From Terfezia claveryi (Eukaryota; Ascomycota; Pezizomycetes; Pezizales; Pezizaceae), in assembly GCA_015179025.1 (NCBI GenBank), contig WHUX01000080.1:176429-240428 (forward strand): 64,000 nt of DNA, given 5' to 3'. Every line of letters starts with the position of its first letter. Within the stretch, counting starts at the first letter, position 1. The notes beneath the pieces were generated by a model that saw only the letters and a list, made by a program, of their open reading frames with translations, did not search any database and had not been told where the DNA came from. This document shows positions 44,741 through 56,343 of the stretch, one piece after another. The translations under genes and the position numbers were made by a program.

Positions 44741-46004
44741 ATGCCATCCGTAGCGCAAGAAGTTAGCCAGGCAAAAGCACTATTGGGGTGGGGGGAGCAT
44801 GACCCCCGGTACTCCCAATGGAGGAACGGGGTCAAGGGTGGGCACGGACTAATGAGATAACGGGGAAAAGGCAGGCTGGTAATGCCCTCTGGCATCAATT
44901 CAAAACCTATGCCCAGCAGGAGACTGGGCTGCCTGCATCCGGAATTGCCCTAATCCAAAATGGGGCAGCGGCCATCAAAAGAGCAGCTGAGACTGCTCTC
45001 GATAAGATTTTGCAAGACGTGCTCAAAAAGGCCAGAGACACAGAGCGGGGGCACGCATTAGCCCAAGTAGCAAACCTGGCTGCTAATGCTCCAGATGTCC
45101 AGTTTGGGGGGGCCGACGCAACTGGTCGAAATGCAGAGGACAATGTCAGGAGGGCTTCCGAAAGCCTGTAAGACTATTCCTCATCGATCCAGCCCGCGGC
45201 AATGAGGTACAGGATAATGTTAGTAGGGAGTATAAATGGGATGAAGCTCCGAGCAACTGTGTTGCTATTTTGAGATCGGCATCTCTTTTAGAGATTGTGG
45301 ACAAGATCCGAGAAAGAATCCCAGCGGGGAGGAAGGTGCGGGCTATCTATGGGGCACTAGAGAACCCAAGCCCAGGCAACGCAATCCCTCCTGCCACACG
45401 TCTGCAAACCGACGAAGAGGTGCAAGCCTTTTTAGAGCTAACCTCGTCAAAACCTGTTCGGGTACAAGTTATCCTTTATAGGGATCCAGCTTTGGTGCCT
45501 CCGGTTGCGGACAGTCCACCGGCAGACGATGGTGCATACTTCGAGGCTGACTTCCTTGATCCAGCAGAGGAGTATATGGACCCTGCGGAGGATTCCGACT
45601 CTTTGAGTCGAAATCTTGCCGGCTTTGCAAAGCGTACATTCCCTCGCACGCAGGAGGGATTCGAAGCGCGGAAGCTAAAGATCAGGATGCGGATTAAGAG
45701 GCAAAAGAGAGCTTTGCGTGCAATGAAGAGGAAGGAGCAGGAAAAGTACCCAGCTGAGGAGATCTACAATTCCGACTCTGAGGGGTGGAATATCCAGCAG
45801 GGACTGGATCCCCAACCGGAGAATGGCAGGGAAATGGTGCTAGCCAGGGGTCCGACCGCTGCCGGAATGACGGCTATGCGAGCTATACTGGAAGTGGATC
45901 CTGCAGCTCCCCCGGCGGATAGGAATACTCGCAGGGCGAGGCGACAGGCGGCACATGATGAAGGAGTAAGGGTAGCCAATGAGGCATGGAGGGCTTTGGG
46001 ATAA
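44741..46004 (+). pseudogene. Gene Y: conserved-looking coding region, frames broken
   Basis: Three plus-strand segments read as one protein: [20 protein letters not shown] from 44741, then [20 protein letters not shown] and [14 protein letters not shown] (to 45171), then [20 protein letters not shown] and the long open frame to 46004 with a Lys/Arg-rich stretch ([20 protein letters not shown]). Shifts near 44810 and 45170 could be indels or unrecognised introns. An AATAAA at 46148 and a T/G-rich 3' region follow. No family is recognised. Base composition is gene-like, unlike the flanks. Confidence 0.5.
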
Positions 46005-46147
46005 GGTTGGTATGTGGAGGCAGGCACAGAGGTCTGTGCCAGGGTCTGTTCATTGGGATTTTTTTTTTGGGTGGTCGTTGGGATTTTTTTGGGGGGTGGT
46101 TGTCGGGATTTTTTTGGGGGTGGATTTAGTTAGCAATTTGAGTTTTT

Positions 46148-46153
46148 AATAAA
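46148..46153 (+). terminator. AATAAA poly(A)-type signal
   Basis: It lies 145 bp after the gene Y stop and before gene Z, following T/G-rich runs. Confidence 0.4.
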
Positions 46154-46218
46154 GGCATTGAACGCTGTGCGTTGGAATTTTACCCTTCCAAACCTTCTGT
46201 GCGAGTCTTTCCTCTACA

Positions 46219-47699
46219 ATGGTTTGAAAATCATCCTCTCAACAAGCCCCTCTGCCAGCAGGGCAGGCAAGCCGTAAACGCAAGGCCTCCCAAGCAATAG
46301 CTCCTGGTATTGGACCACGGCCAAGAATTGAAACTGGGGTTGCATACAGGAATGAAATCTTGTTCGATGAAGAGGAATGTGGATTGTAATATTTTGGCTA
46401 CATTGTAAGCTAATTCCAATGTAGGATAACGGAAATGAATCCTCGTCCGATTCCTCGTCCGATTCAGACGAGGAAACACTCGTTGACGCTGCTGTGCTCG
46501 CGCCAGGCGTTGGAAAAGGCACGCGAGCATTTTCGGCGATTCCCAGTGTTTTGCAACCCTTTGCCAGCACCGCAAAAAAGATTGTGACAAAATACACATT
46601 ATACAGGAAACCACTGTTAACACCGGGGAAATACTCCTGCTGATACAGCATGCTTGGTCCAAGGCCCAAACGGAGCCACGCTATGTGGAACGAGTAAAGG
46701 AGGTGGATACCTTTGTATAGTACCAAATCCGTTTTGCTGCGTCGGCTTGCTAATTGGAAACAGCTCAAAGCTGTACAATCCCGAACAAGATCACATCTTA
46801 TATTTGAATGTCGAGCCAGCATCACGAGGGTGTATGATATTGGCCGGTTACCAAAGGAAAGCATGAAGACCCAGGTTGAGTACTTGCTAGATGGGGATCG
46901 ATTCATCTGTAGGCAAAGCAGTCGCAGCGTAAGTTGATGGAGTTGCAGATCCCAGTACGAGTAGCCTTATAGTCCAAGATCCAACGCTAATAGTCGGAAA
47001 GGAACTCAAGGGTCGCTTCCGCGCCGAGGAGATCGTTGCGATTATATATCAGCGGTATTTCCAGGGCTCAAAAATGCAGGGGAATAGGGACCCAGATTTC
47101 CTAAATAAGATAAATGGTGTCTTCATATGCTTTGTGGCATCAGCCATGCGTCATAGTTTGAAGGCATGGAGGAAGGGCGAGATTGCTCCGGTGATGCAGG
47201 AGTTTAAATATGAGACTGCCTGGTGTAAGTTGTGCATGACCTATAATGAGGGGCGAAAGTACTCACTGCGTTGGAAAATGACTAACGTGAAACAGGCACA
47301 TATGAGAGACTCAAGAATACATGGGAGATACATCCAAAAGTAATACAGGAGCTTATTGTGAATAACATCAAGGCTGACCTGGCACGTCGAATTGCAGCTC
47401 AAGTAAGGATTTTGGAACGAGAACCCGTTGACGCACCACAGGTCGAAGATGAAGCCAAATATGAGGCAGAATTGAGAAAGGAGCTAGAGCACTCGTACGA
47501 CAGATTGAATGTGCCAGCACACAAACGCCGTCGTGAAGGGAGCCAATTGAGAGATTCTTCCGTAGAGTTGGCAGGGCCATTGGACCCGATTGTTGATGAT
47601 GAACTGGAGGAGAGTGGAGATATAGACGAAGAGGGTGGAGATTTGGACAGCGGGAGCGGGGATTTGGACATTAATTTCGACGGAGCGGATACGGAGTAA
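46219..47699 (+). pseudogene. Gene Z: DUF6532-like protein, partly disrupted
   Basis: Coding similarity begins near 46219 (third codon TGA) with a basic Gln/Arg region (AGQASRKRKASQAIAPG) and a Ser/Asp-rich acidic stretch (ESSSDSSSDSDEETLVD). A conserved region follows with FRAEEIVAIIYQRYFQ and GVFICFVASAMRHSLKAW near 47025-47185. A 71-nt intron at 47225-47295 (GTAAGT, GACTAAC, AACAG) joins YETAWC to TYERLKNTWE in frame. The C-terminus (to 47699) is acidic. The FICFVASAMRHSLKAWRKGE block resembles DUF6532 proteins of fungi by memory; that is tentative. Frame breaks near 46430 and 46930 are unresolved introns or damage. Confidence 0.45.
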
Positions 47700-49178
47700 C
47701 TGAACACGTCGGATAGGGACTGGAAGCGAATATAGTAGGGGGAGGAAGGGTTTTCCTAGATCAGTTCCCAGTTAGTTCTGTCTCCGTATGGTAATTGGTT
47801 TTGTTTTTCTTGTCGGTCGGTATTAGTTCTTTTTCTCTTGTCGCTTGCTTGTTTCTCTCTGTGTTTCACTCCACATGTTTTTCTCTACATGTTTCTCTCA
47901 CTGTGCTTTTTATTACTGAGTAATTTGTGGCTGGGACGTGGATATAATCGGGTGAGAGGGGGGAGGACGCAGCGCGTTGGATTTCATTTGGTGGTAGTTT
48001 GTAGGTGTGGCCATGAGGTTCGGAATGTGTTTTTTAGTCATGGAAAATAGAAGTCAAACAAAGAAAACCTCGTGTTTGTGCCAAGAATGAGTGATCGATT
48101 TAGAACGAAGATAAATTAAATCACAAGCATCAGAAGAGCAATTGTTAGGAAGGGGAACTTAGAAACGCGATATGTCGCATTAAAAACTTCAGAAGGAGAA
48201 TTGTAGGAAGGGAAACTTAGGAACGTGATGTGTCGGATTGAAAACATCACAAAGACAATAGGGAGAAGTTCAAGCCAGGAAGACGCGGGATAGGAGGTGT
48301 AACTTTAAGGAGCGGATTGTGTGCATATCGAGTTGGGACGGTGAGATATGTGAGTGACAACAGGAAAAGGAGGAGAATAGGTTGGGCGAATGCAGGAGAA
48401 TGCAAAGGGTGAACGCATGCTTGCAAAGTCAAGAGACAGAGGTAGGAGTAGAAGAGAAGTGAGGCTGAAGCGGAATGAGGGGAACGCAAAACGTTGGATT
48501 GGAAACTTAGCAAAGCGGATAACGCTGGGATGTTATAGGGAAAGAGGTATGCATAGATACCGTGGTAGAAACAGTGTAAAGGTAACATGGTGGTTCAGGG
48601 AGTTGGAAGCACCAGAGGTACGCCAGGAAGGGAACATGGAACACTAGTGCGTCACAAGGCTTAGTTCTGCAATAGAGCGCCAGGTGCACCTGGTGCACCT
48701 GGCGCAAATAAACTCGTTGCTGATGTAGTGAATAAACTAGTGAATAAAGAAGCATCACATATAGTAAGTGAGTGGAATCAGGTGAGTCATAGAGGAATAA
48801 GAAGTAAGTGAACTATACTAACCTCTAGTGAGTGACTAGCAAGCTCACTTTATATGGGTGCCGTAGTAAGTAAGAGAGTGAATCATAAGGGTGAGTAGTT
48901 CAACTACTTCACCATCCTTCACCCATTGGTGCACAATTTTACTCACCATGAGAAATGACTCACTAGGACATTCATATTATCACCTATATATAAGCATAGA
49001 GGTAAGTTACTCACTCATAATTCATGTAATCTACTCACTTCCATACAAAGTTTGTACCATAGTGACTATCTATGACTCTAGAATCCTCTATAAAAGGCAA
49101 ATAACTAGTAGCTTACCACCACACCTCCATTGATCCTAGATACACTACTATAAAGGTATAAGTTTACTGACTAGATAT
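47700..49178. other. Intergenic, repeats only
   Basis: T-rich sequence follows gene Z. A 59-bp tandem duplication lies at 48131-48245 (GGAAACTTAGGAACGTGATG). GTGAG words dominate 48740-48900 and CTCAC words 48940-49040, a loose inverted pattern. No gene is supported. Confidence 0.5.
48677..48705. repeat. 29-bp perfect palindrome
   Basis: Arms GCGCCAGGTGCAC and GTGCACCTGGCGC flank CTG. It lies in otherwise AT-rich sequence. Confidence 0.95.
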
Positions 49179-49186
49179 AGAAAAAC

Positions 49187-50626
49187 CACTAGTAGCATGT
49201 AGGGGTTATATAAGCTAAGAATAAAGAGATTATTGCAAATCTCCTATTCTTAGCTTATTTGTACCCTAAAGGATCTCCCCACTATAAATTTTCTAGCTAA
49301 GCTTGGCATCAACTATAGTTGCTTTTAAAAAAAGTATAGTAAAGAATAATGGGGTTTATATATGTTTGTTATTATATATACATATATATATTTATACTAT
49401 CTCATACTGAATTTCCTACTACTATATTATTATAGATATATTATTAAGACTTTTCGAATCTTGTATCTTTGGTAAAAATAGAGAATAGAAACTAATAAGA
49501 TCTAGCCTCTACAATATTTCAATTTAAAATGCTATCATATCTAGCCTCTATCGTATTTTAAGCTGGCTGATTTAAGATGCTATTTATCCAGCTTCTATAA
49601 TGAGACTAGCTTGTATCTTACCATAAACCTAAATAGGCTTGGTACTGAGTAGGCTTGACATTGTACTAGCTTATTACTTATAGTAAACTTGGCATATACT
49701 AAATAAAATTACTAGATTGGGAAAACAAAAAGGATTACTTAAATTGTAATATTGAAGTGGATAATCAATGTAATATAATATGTGAAATATGAACAAATTA
49801 CAAATAGCTATCTATTTTATATTGTATTCTTATATATTGGGGTTCCTAAATCAAAAGTCAAATAGAATATTAGTAGTAGAGTCCAAGTTTATTTAATAAA
49901 ACTTATAGATAACTGGAATATAAACTGAACTTGTAATAATAGTCCCTATATTCTATATAGATGAAACTATATTACTACTAGACTAGTCTGATTGGTACAA
50001 CTCTCCTGCAACCTACTATAATTGTAATAATTGAAAATATAATAATTATACTAAGTTTATATCTTATAAATAATATTAGTTAGTTAAGTATTATTATTAT
50101 TACTTGTTTATAGTGTAGTGGATTAGGTTTTGAGTTCAAGTTCATTATAATTGGCAGGTTAGAGGTTTAATTTATCCTTTCATTTTTTTATATACAATAC
50201 TAAGCTTGCTTAGGTTTAGGGTAAGACAGAGGCTAGTTTCATTATAGAAGCTGAATGGATAGTATCTTAAATCAGCTAGCTTAAGATATTATAGAGGTTG
50301 GATGTGATAGTATCTTAAATCAGCCAGCTTAAAACACTGCAGAGGCTAGATCCTATTAAATTCTATTTTCTATCTTTACTAAAGGTGCGAGATTTCAAGA
50401 AGTCTTATATTGCTATATAAATATATCATATACATGTATATGAACAAAATATTTACAAACTCTATGGTTCTTTACTCTATTTTTTCAAAGTGATTATAGT
50501 TAATGCTAAGTTAAGCTAGAAAATTTGAGGTAGGGGAATCCTTTACAGTACAAATAAGCTAAGAATAGGGAATTCACAATGATCCCCTTATTCTTAGCTT
50601 TATATGACCCCTACATACTACAAGTG
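49187..50626. mobile_element. 1.44-kb element with long TIRs and 8-bp target duplication
   Basis: The ends read CACTAGTAGCATGTAGGGG on the left and, in reverse complement, CACTTGTAGTATGTAGGGG on the right. The arms continue about 420-455 bp with shared blocks (TATTCTTAGCTTATTTGTAC, AAGCTGGCTGATTTAAGAT). The 8-mer AGAAAAAC is directly repeated at 49179-49186 and 50627-50634. The AT-rich 560-bp centre has no gene. The 8-bp duplication suggests mobilisation by a hAT- or KDZ-type transposase. Confidence 0.85.
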
Positions 50627-50634
50627 AGAAAAAC

Positions 50635-51880
50635 AAGCTATACTCATATAAGTTCAATAGCTTTAGCAGATGCAAATAGTATATATAGAATTTATTTAGT
50701 GAAGTACAGAAAATATCCAGAATATAGTAAATAGTGCTATCAACAAACATGCACAACTATTGAATAATACATAAAATACACTTTTCCAGATCAAGAAACT
50801 TATTTTTCTAGACAAACAAACTAGATAAAAGAGTTCTAAATAATTTATTATAATCTCTAATACCTTAAAAGATAAGCTAACTTCTATAATACCCAATAGT
50901 ACTAACAAAACTTTGCTAGTATTGAAAGATGATTTACTAGTTTTGAAGAATATTATACAAATATAGAATAGTAAGTACAGACTCCTCAATATTATAGGTG
51001 AGGTATAACTATAAAAATACTTCAGAGAAATAGATAGATAGTTGTGGAGTAAAGTATAAATACAGCTATAACTTGGGTATATTGCAGACTCGATAAAAGT
51101 AAAGCTATATGAGACTTAAAACACCACTTGGGTCTTATTGTATTAACTATGTAAAAGTGGTGGGTTATATAGAAGCTTAGATCTGATAATGAATAATCAG
51201 ATTTAGATGATGCTTCCTATAATAGCTTAGTAGCATTGACATTAGGTCATTACCTAAATGGGAAACCACTTCCTAATTAAAAACACTGTAGTCTGATATA
51301 CTTGATTAGGCAGCCTGGACTTTAACGCATTATAGTCAGGCTGACATACTAGACTTGAACTCAAGTACAATCAATAATGATACATAAATAACAAATATAA
51401 GAATATAATGGAAATATATTAAAGAGAGTACATGTATGAGATGTATTATTAGAGGTTACACACTTCCGTTACCCAATCCCTTTAATGCCATTCCTTAGAC
51501 ACACTATGACATCTGTATGGTTGATCAAGCCAAGATAGTTAGCTGTAGTAGGGTATTGGTTATCTCAGGGGAGGGTAGGTCTCTTATTTGAGCTTAACAT
51601 TACTCCCTATTTCGAGGCTACTGTCCTCAGCTAAATACAAGACCTTCCGACTTGGAGAAGACAAGTATTAGTAACGACTCAGGTAACTGTGAGAGCTAGG
51701 CTTTAAGCTTATAGCTAAATACCTCAATCCCATTTAAGGGTACTATAAGACTGGTGTGCTACACATGTATGCTATGGCTATTAAAAACCAAACCTCTTAC
51801 CAAAAAACCCACAGGGAAAAGGTGATAAGTAGAAGGGTAAAAGGTACTATATCTTCATCTATTGTATAACTTGATATAAG
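50635..51880. other. AT-rich stretch, probable LTR of element G
   Basis: No gene. On the minus strand, AATAGGGAG near 51602-51610 precedes a TGTTAAGC-type start, which may be the polypurine tract and 3' LTR of element G. The far end of that LTR was not resolved. Confidence 0.4.
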
Positions 51881-53084
51881 TCTTAGCCTCAGACGTCCCT
51901 TTCGTCTCGTGGTTTATTGGAAAACTTCTCTCAATACTCTTTAAGCTTCTCTAGATAGTTATCTAACTTGTCAAGGTCTCCCAAGTGTCTTCAAACTCCA
52001 TATATCTTACCCAATGTACCCTATATTTGACTACTCCTCTATTTTGGTGAGAGTCTACTATAGATTCAACTTTGAAAATATCCAGTTTATCTTTATCTAT
52101 ATCTTGTGGCTTATTTCGTTGTTTAAATGGCTTAAGGAGGGTGACGTGAATAACATTATGCCATCGTATGCCTTAGGGAACTTTGAGCCTATATACATGT
52201 GAACTAATAGCTTCAATGACCTTGTAGGGTCCTATCCACTTGCTAGTAAGTGAACGGTTGTTCCCAGCTTGTATTTGTAGGTTCCGGCAGTCAACCAATA
52301 CCCAGTCATCAATAGCAAACTTTCGTACTTTCTTGAGGTGAATAGCACTTCTTTTATAGTTGATTTGCTTGCACTTGTCATTCGGTCTATCCATTCCTCT
52401 GCAGTGGAAGAAGAGAATTCCTGGTCATCTGAAAGGTGGATAGTGCGAGGGTCAAAGCCATAGAGACTTCGGTAGAGGGAGTATTTGTAGGTAGGGTAGT
52501 TAGCAGTATTGTAGGCAAACTGGTTAAGGTAGCCATCATTTCTAATGAGCTTGTCTATCATGACAGTAGATGCAGAGTTATGGCTGAGATTATATTGACT
52601 GGGCCAACAGTGGGTGGCCTGAAGTCAACCCCGCTTTCCTATATATATGCCCATTTCTGTATCTAGCTATTACTCTCCTAAAACTTAAGCAAATTTTGTA
52701 TCGCTGGGTTACTTTGAATGAAGCTATTATTCTTCATATATTGTGCACCCAGTTAGGCCCGAGCAAGTAATTATGCCTTCATGCACTCTATATATCAATA
52801 TTCTGACAGATATCACCATGATTACTAGCTCGCCCCTAATATTACTTCACTTTGTCAAAGGGACTAGTGATTTTAGCTAATTACTCCTCCTTCGCTGACT
52901 ACAATATCAGACAGCCAGAATATAGCTAAAGAGAAGTCACTGGATTGTTGGCTAATATGAGTGATATCAGAAATAATTATTTCCCCCTCTTATATGCTTA
53001 TTAGCTTATTTTAAATGACCTACTACTCTTATATTAAGATCTCTGGATCTGCTAAGTCTTAGATCTCAAGCGACATGCTCCTAG

Positions 53085-53235
53085 CCAGGCTTCTAAGGCC
53101 CCGAATGACCTATAAGGCCCCGAATGAGCCTATAAGGCCCCGCTGAGTCAGCTTACAAGCCTCTGAGTGAGTTTATATGCTCCCGAACGAGCTCAAAGCT
53201 CAAAAGCCCCGTTTGAGCTCATAAGCTCAAAGACC
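53085..53235. repeat. 20-bp minisatellite inside element F
   Basis: GAGCCTATAAGGCCCCGAAT-type units at about 20-bp steps resemble the GAGCGAGCCTATA clusters at 34365 and 35065. Confidence 0.7.
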
Positions 53236-53714
53236 CCTCCCACTTTAGGCAAAGACTCAAGCTAGCAGTACAAGTGCTAAAGACCCAAATGAGTACTGTA
53301 AGCGCAGAAGATCCGAACAAGCACCACGAGCATACAAATGACCATGACCCCCCCTTGCACTGGCAAGTTAGGTTGGATAAGCTAAGAAAGCATGCATTGA
53401 ACCTTTTCCTATAACGTTTACTTTTTCCCACAGGGTTTTGCTGTGCAGAGGTTTTTTAATAGCAATCACATGTGGGAATACCGCTCCCCTATGAAATTTA
53501 CCACTGATCTATAATTTATATATATATTGCACCTTATGTTGAGATACCTCCAAATCAGTTAATCTACATATCATGGGAAGCAGATTAATGGCGAGTCGCC
53601 AGAGAAGTGAAGCTACCGGTCTGATATTTAAGTACTGCATAATGCCACTATGTTTGAAAGAATACCCTATCCTTCCGAACCTCCTACCGACCAATGTGCA
53701 AGACTATTTAGGTG

Positions 53715-53820
53715 CTGTTGTTCAGACTACTGTGTCCAATGTTGTCGGACTACTATGTCCAATATTGTCAGACTACATGTCCAATATTGTTAGACCACTA
53801 TATCCAATATTGTTGGGGCC
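53715..53820. repeat. 23-bp tandem repeat inside element F
   Basis: Four TGTCCAATATTGTCAGACTA-like units. Confidence 0.85.
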
Positions 53821-56343
53821 AGCCCCAATATCTATACTTCAAACATATGTATGTGGATCAGAGGGTTAGTGAAGATGGTCAGTTAGGACGCCCTCTAGCA
53901 GAGTGGGAGTACTGTTATGGCTGAGATTATGCAGACCAGGCTGTACCACCTGATGGTGGGTGGCCTGAAGTCAACCTCACTTGTATATATATATATCCAT
54001 TTCTTGTATCTAGCTATTGCTCTCTAAGACTCAAGTGAAGTTTTGTATCATTGGGTTACTTTAAATGAAGCTATTATTCTTTAACATTGTGCACTCAGTT
54101 AGGCTCGAGCAAGTGATTATACCTTTGTGCACTCTATATATCGATATTCCGACAGATATTATTGTGATCACTAGCTCACCCCTAACATAGAGATACTGCT
54201 TAAGTGTTTGGACTGCTTTTTCAGCAAGTCTATTGGTTTGAAGATGATAGGCAGTGGAGAGGCAGAGGGTTATGTTGAGCTTTTGGTTAAGTTCCTTGAG
54301 GTATTTAGAGGTAAATTGTAGACTAGGGTCGAAGGTAATATGTTGGGGAAGGCTATAAAGTCTCTATATCTCGTTAATATAGGTATTAGCAATATCAGAT
54401 GCTATCTATATAGTCTTTACCAGAATGTAGTATTGTACTTCATAAACCGGTCTGTAATAATAAGTATTGTATTAAAGCCTTCTGACTCTGGTAGCTTACT
54501 AATGAAGTCCACAGCTATCTCCTTAAATGGTCGTTCTCCAGTTGGCATTGGTACTAACTTCGTTTGCCTGCTATGCCTATCTGCCTTTGCTTTTTGATAA
54601 CTAGTACATCCTGCCACATAGTTTGCAATATCTTCCTACTATTTATCCTATGTAAAGTTCCTTGACACTAGCTCTTGAGTATGATATCTTCCCAATGTCC
54701 TGCCACTTGACTGTCATGCTACTACTTTAGTACTTCCAATATGAATTTGGGGGGTATGACCCATAGTCCATCCTTCTTCTGCCATCCTGCTACATCTATC
54801 CCTTCTACTTCAATGTCCTCTGCTTCCTATTCATCCTCTTCCTCTAGTACCATAAGTTGTCCATCTTCAAAAAATTTGGCATCCATACTGGATTTCTCTT
54901 CCTCTAAACATCTAAATAGGCTATCTAGCTTGCCTATTTTTGAACCAGGTTTATAGTGAATATTATAGATGAACTCTGATATATGGAGGTACTAGGTTGC
55001 TTGACCAGAGTTAAGCTTCTGCTTTGTTTAAAATACTGTAATCTTTAATGGTCTATGTAGACGTTCACTTGAACACCTACTAACTAAGCTTGCCACTTCT
55101 GGAAACAATCCACATTTGCAAACAATTCTTTAGCATAGATAGGCTAATTGCATTGAGCTGTAGAGAGGGTTTTTGCATGGTATTTGATGGGGTAAAGCTG
55201 CTTTCTTCTATTGACAATATGGTATTGAGATAGAATACTAGCAATAGTTTGATTACTAGTATCAGTCTTCATGATTGTCTCGAGCTGTCTATTAAACTGT
55301 GTAAGGATAGATGCAGTAAGAATCGTTCTCAGAAGACTTCAAAGGCTTGCTGTTGTTTATGTCCCCAACTGAAAGGAATATCTTTTGTCAAGTCAATTAA
55401 GAGGTATGCTTTAGTACTATACATCAGAAAGATTTTAGCTTGCATTGTGTACATGGTGTGCACACAATGCCAATTTGCAAAACTCCGCATTACAACAAGA
55501 TCTCTCTCACATAATGCACTTTCTACAACACTGATACTTACAATTCAATCTCGTCTTGCACTCTCACAATATATAATCGGACGTTGTGTGCCCATTTCTT
55601 AACATCTTCCTCTTTACACATCCGCTTCCAACACTCTTTCACCCAACTCCACATTATGATTATGAGCCTATTACTTGTAACCTTCAGAAGGCATACTAGT
55701 CCTTCCTCACGTTGTGATTGTAAGCTTATTATCTGTAACTATCTGAAGGTACAATACCTCCTCCTAACTGTTATCATTGACACTACACTTTTTACTCTTG
55801 CACCTGCATTTTATGCATTTCCAAAAATAGGGGTATTTAAAGTTAAGATTTTCAGGGGAAAAAAACACTTTTTTTAGATCGGTGGTTTTTCGTTTTTGGC
55901 GTTTTTTACGACCATCACCACACAAACTTTTTTGCATTGATTTCATAAAGAAAAGGCCGAAATCGACCCCGTTTAAATACAATCTGGCTCTTTTTTATGC
56001 AAATTCTACCAAAAACAACAAGTTAAGTAAATATATGTCTACAGGACAACATGGGTTAGCATAGATAAAAGGCTAGTCTAAATTCGTAGTAGGCACAAAG
56101 TTGTTAGATTTGGAGATTGTGAGCTAGAGGGGCGCCCAAACCTCACAATGACTTTGATATAGAACTTCACGTGAACTAACAGGAGCGATTCAGTGACCAG
56201 ACATCTTTAAATCCTAACAAAGCCTGCCTGGCTAGGACACCTTGGAAGTGATAGCAACTAGAACTTTAGAAGGGGAAATCTGGGCTTCTGGGATTTGGTA
56301 TCAATTCAAGTTAACATGCCTTGTATAAGCAATAGGCATTGAC

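Larger units (their letters stand above)
52576..54189. mobile_element. Element F: short non-autonomous LTR retrotransposon
   Basis: Two direct repeats, 52576-52841 and 53913-54189, share TTATGGCTGAGATTAT, GGTGGCCTGAAGTCAAC, GGGTTACTTT and ACTAGCTC-CCCCTAA, with TG/CA ends (TG mutated in the left copy). About 1.07 kb lies between them with no retroelement coding. It splits integrase of element G cleanly. The candidate duplication (TGCAG and TAGAG) is imperfect. Confidence 0.75.
51880..55420 (-). mobile_element. Element G: decayed gypsy chromovirus fragment
   Basis: On the minus strand, RT/RNase H, integrase and chromodomain remnants are in order. It is interrupted by LTR element F (52576-54189) within the integrase and truncated at 55420 by repeat R. 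Confidence 0.8.
51930..55420 (-). pseudogene. Element G RT/RNase H, integrase and chromodomain
   Basis: Blocks in order: end of RT PFSWGHKQQQAFEVF and RNase H KTDTSNQTIASILSQYH (55000-55400), integrase VDFISKLPESEGFNTILIITD (54417-54617), FDPSLQF and LSTAYHLQTNRLAEKAV (54230-54340), then beyond element F FAYNTANYPTYKYSLYRSLYG (52400-52530), KWIGPYKVIEAISSHVYRLKVP (52173-52260) and a chromodomain (FKVESIVDSHQNRGV, 51960-52070). Frameshifts and stops are frequent. It belongs to a different gypsy family from A and C. Confidence 0.8.

Noticed and set aside
48891..49133. 80-codon ORF in CTCAC-rich DNA
   Set aside because: AT-rich repeat-like sequence with no protein similarity.
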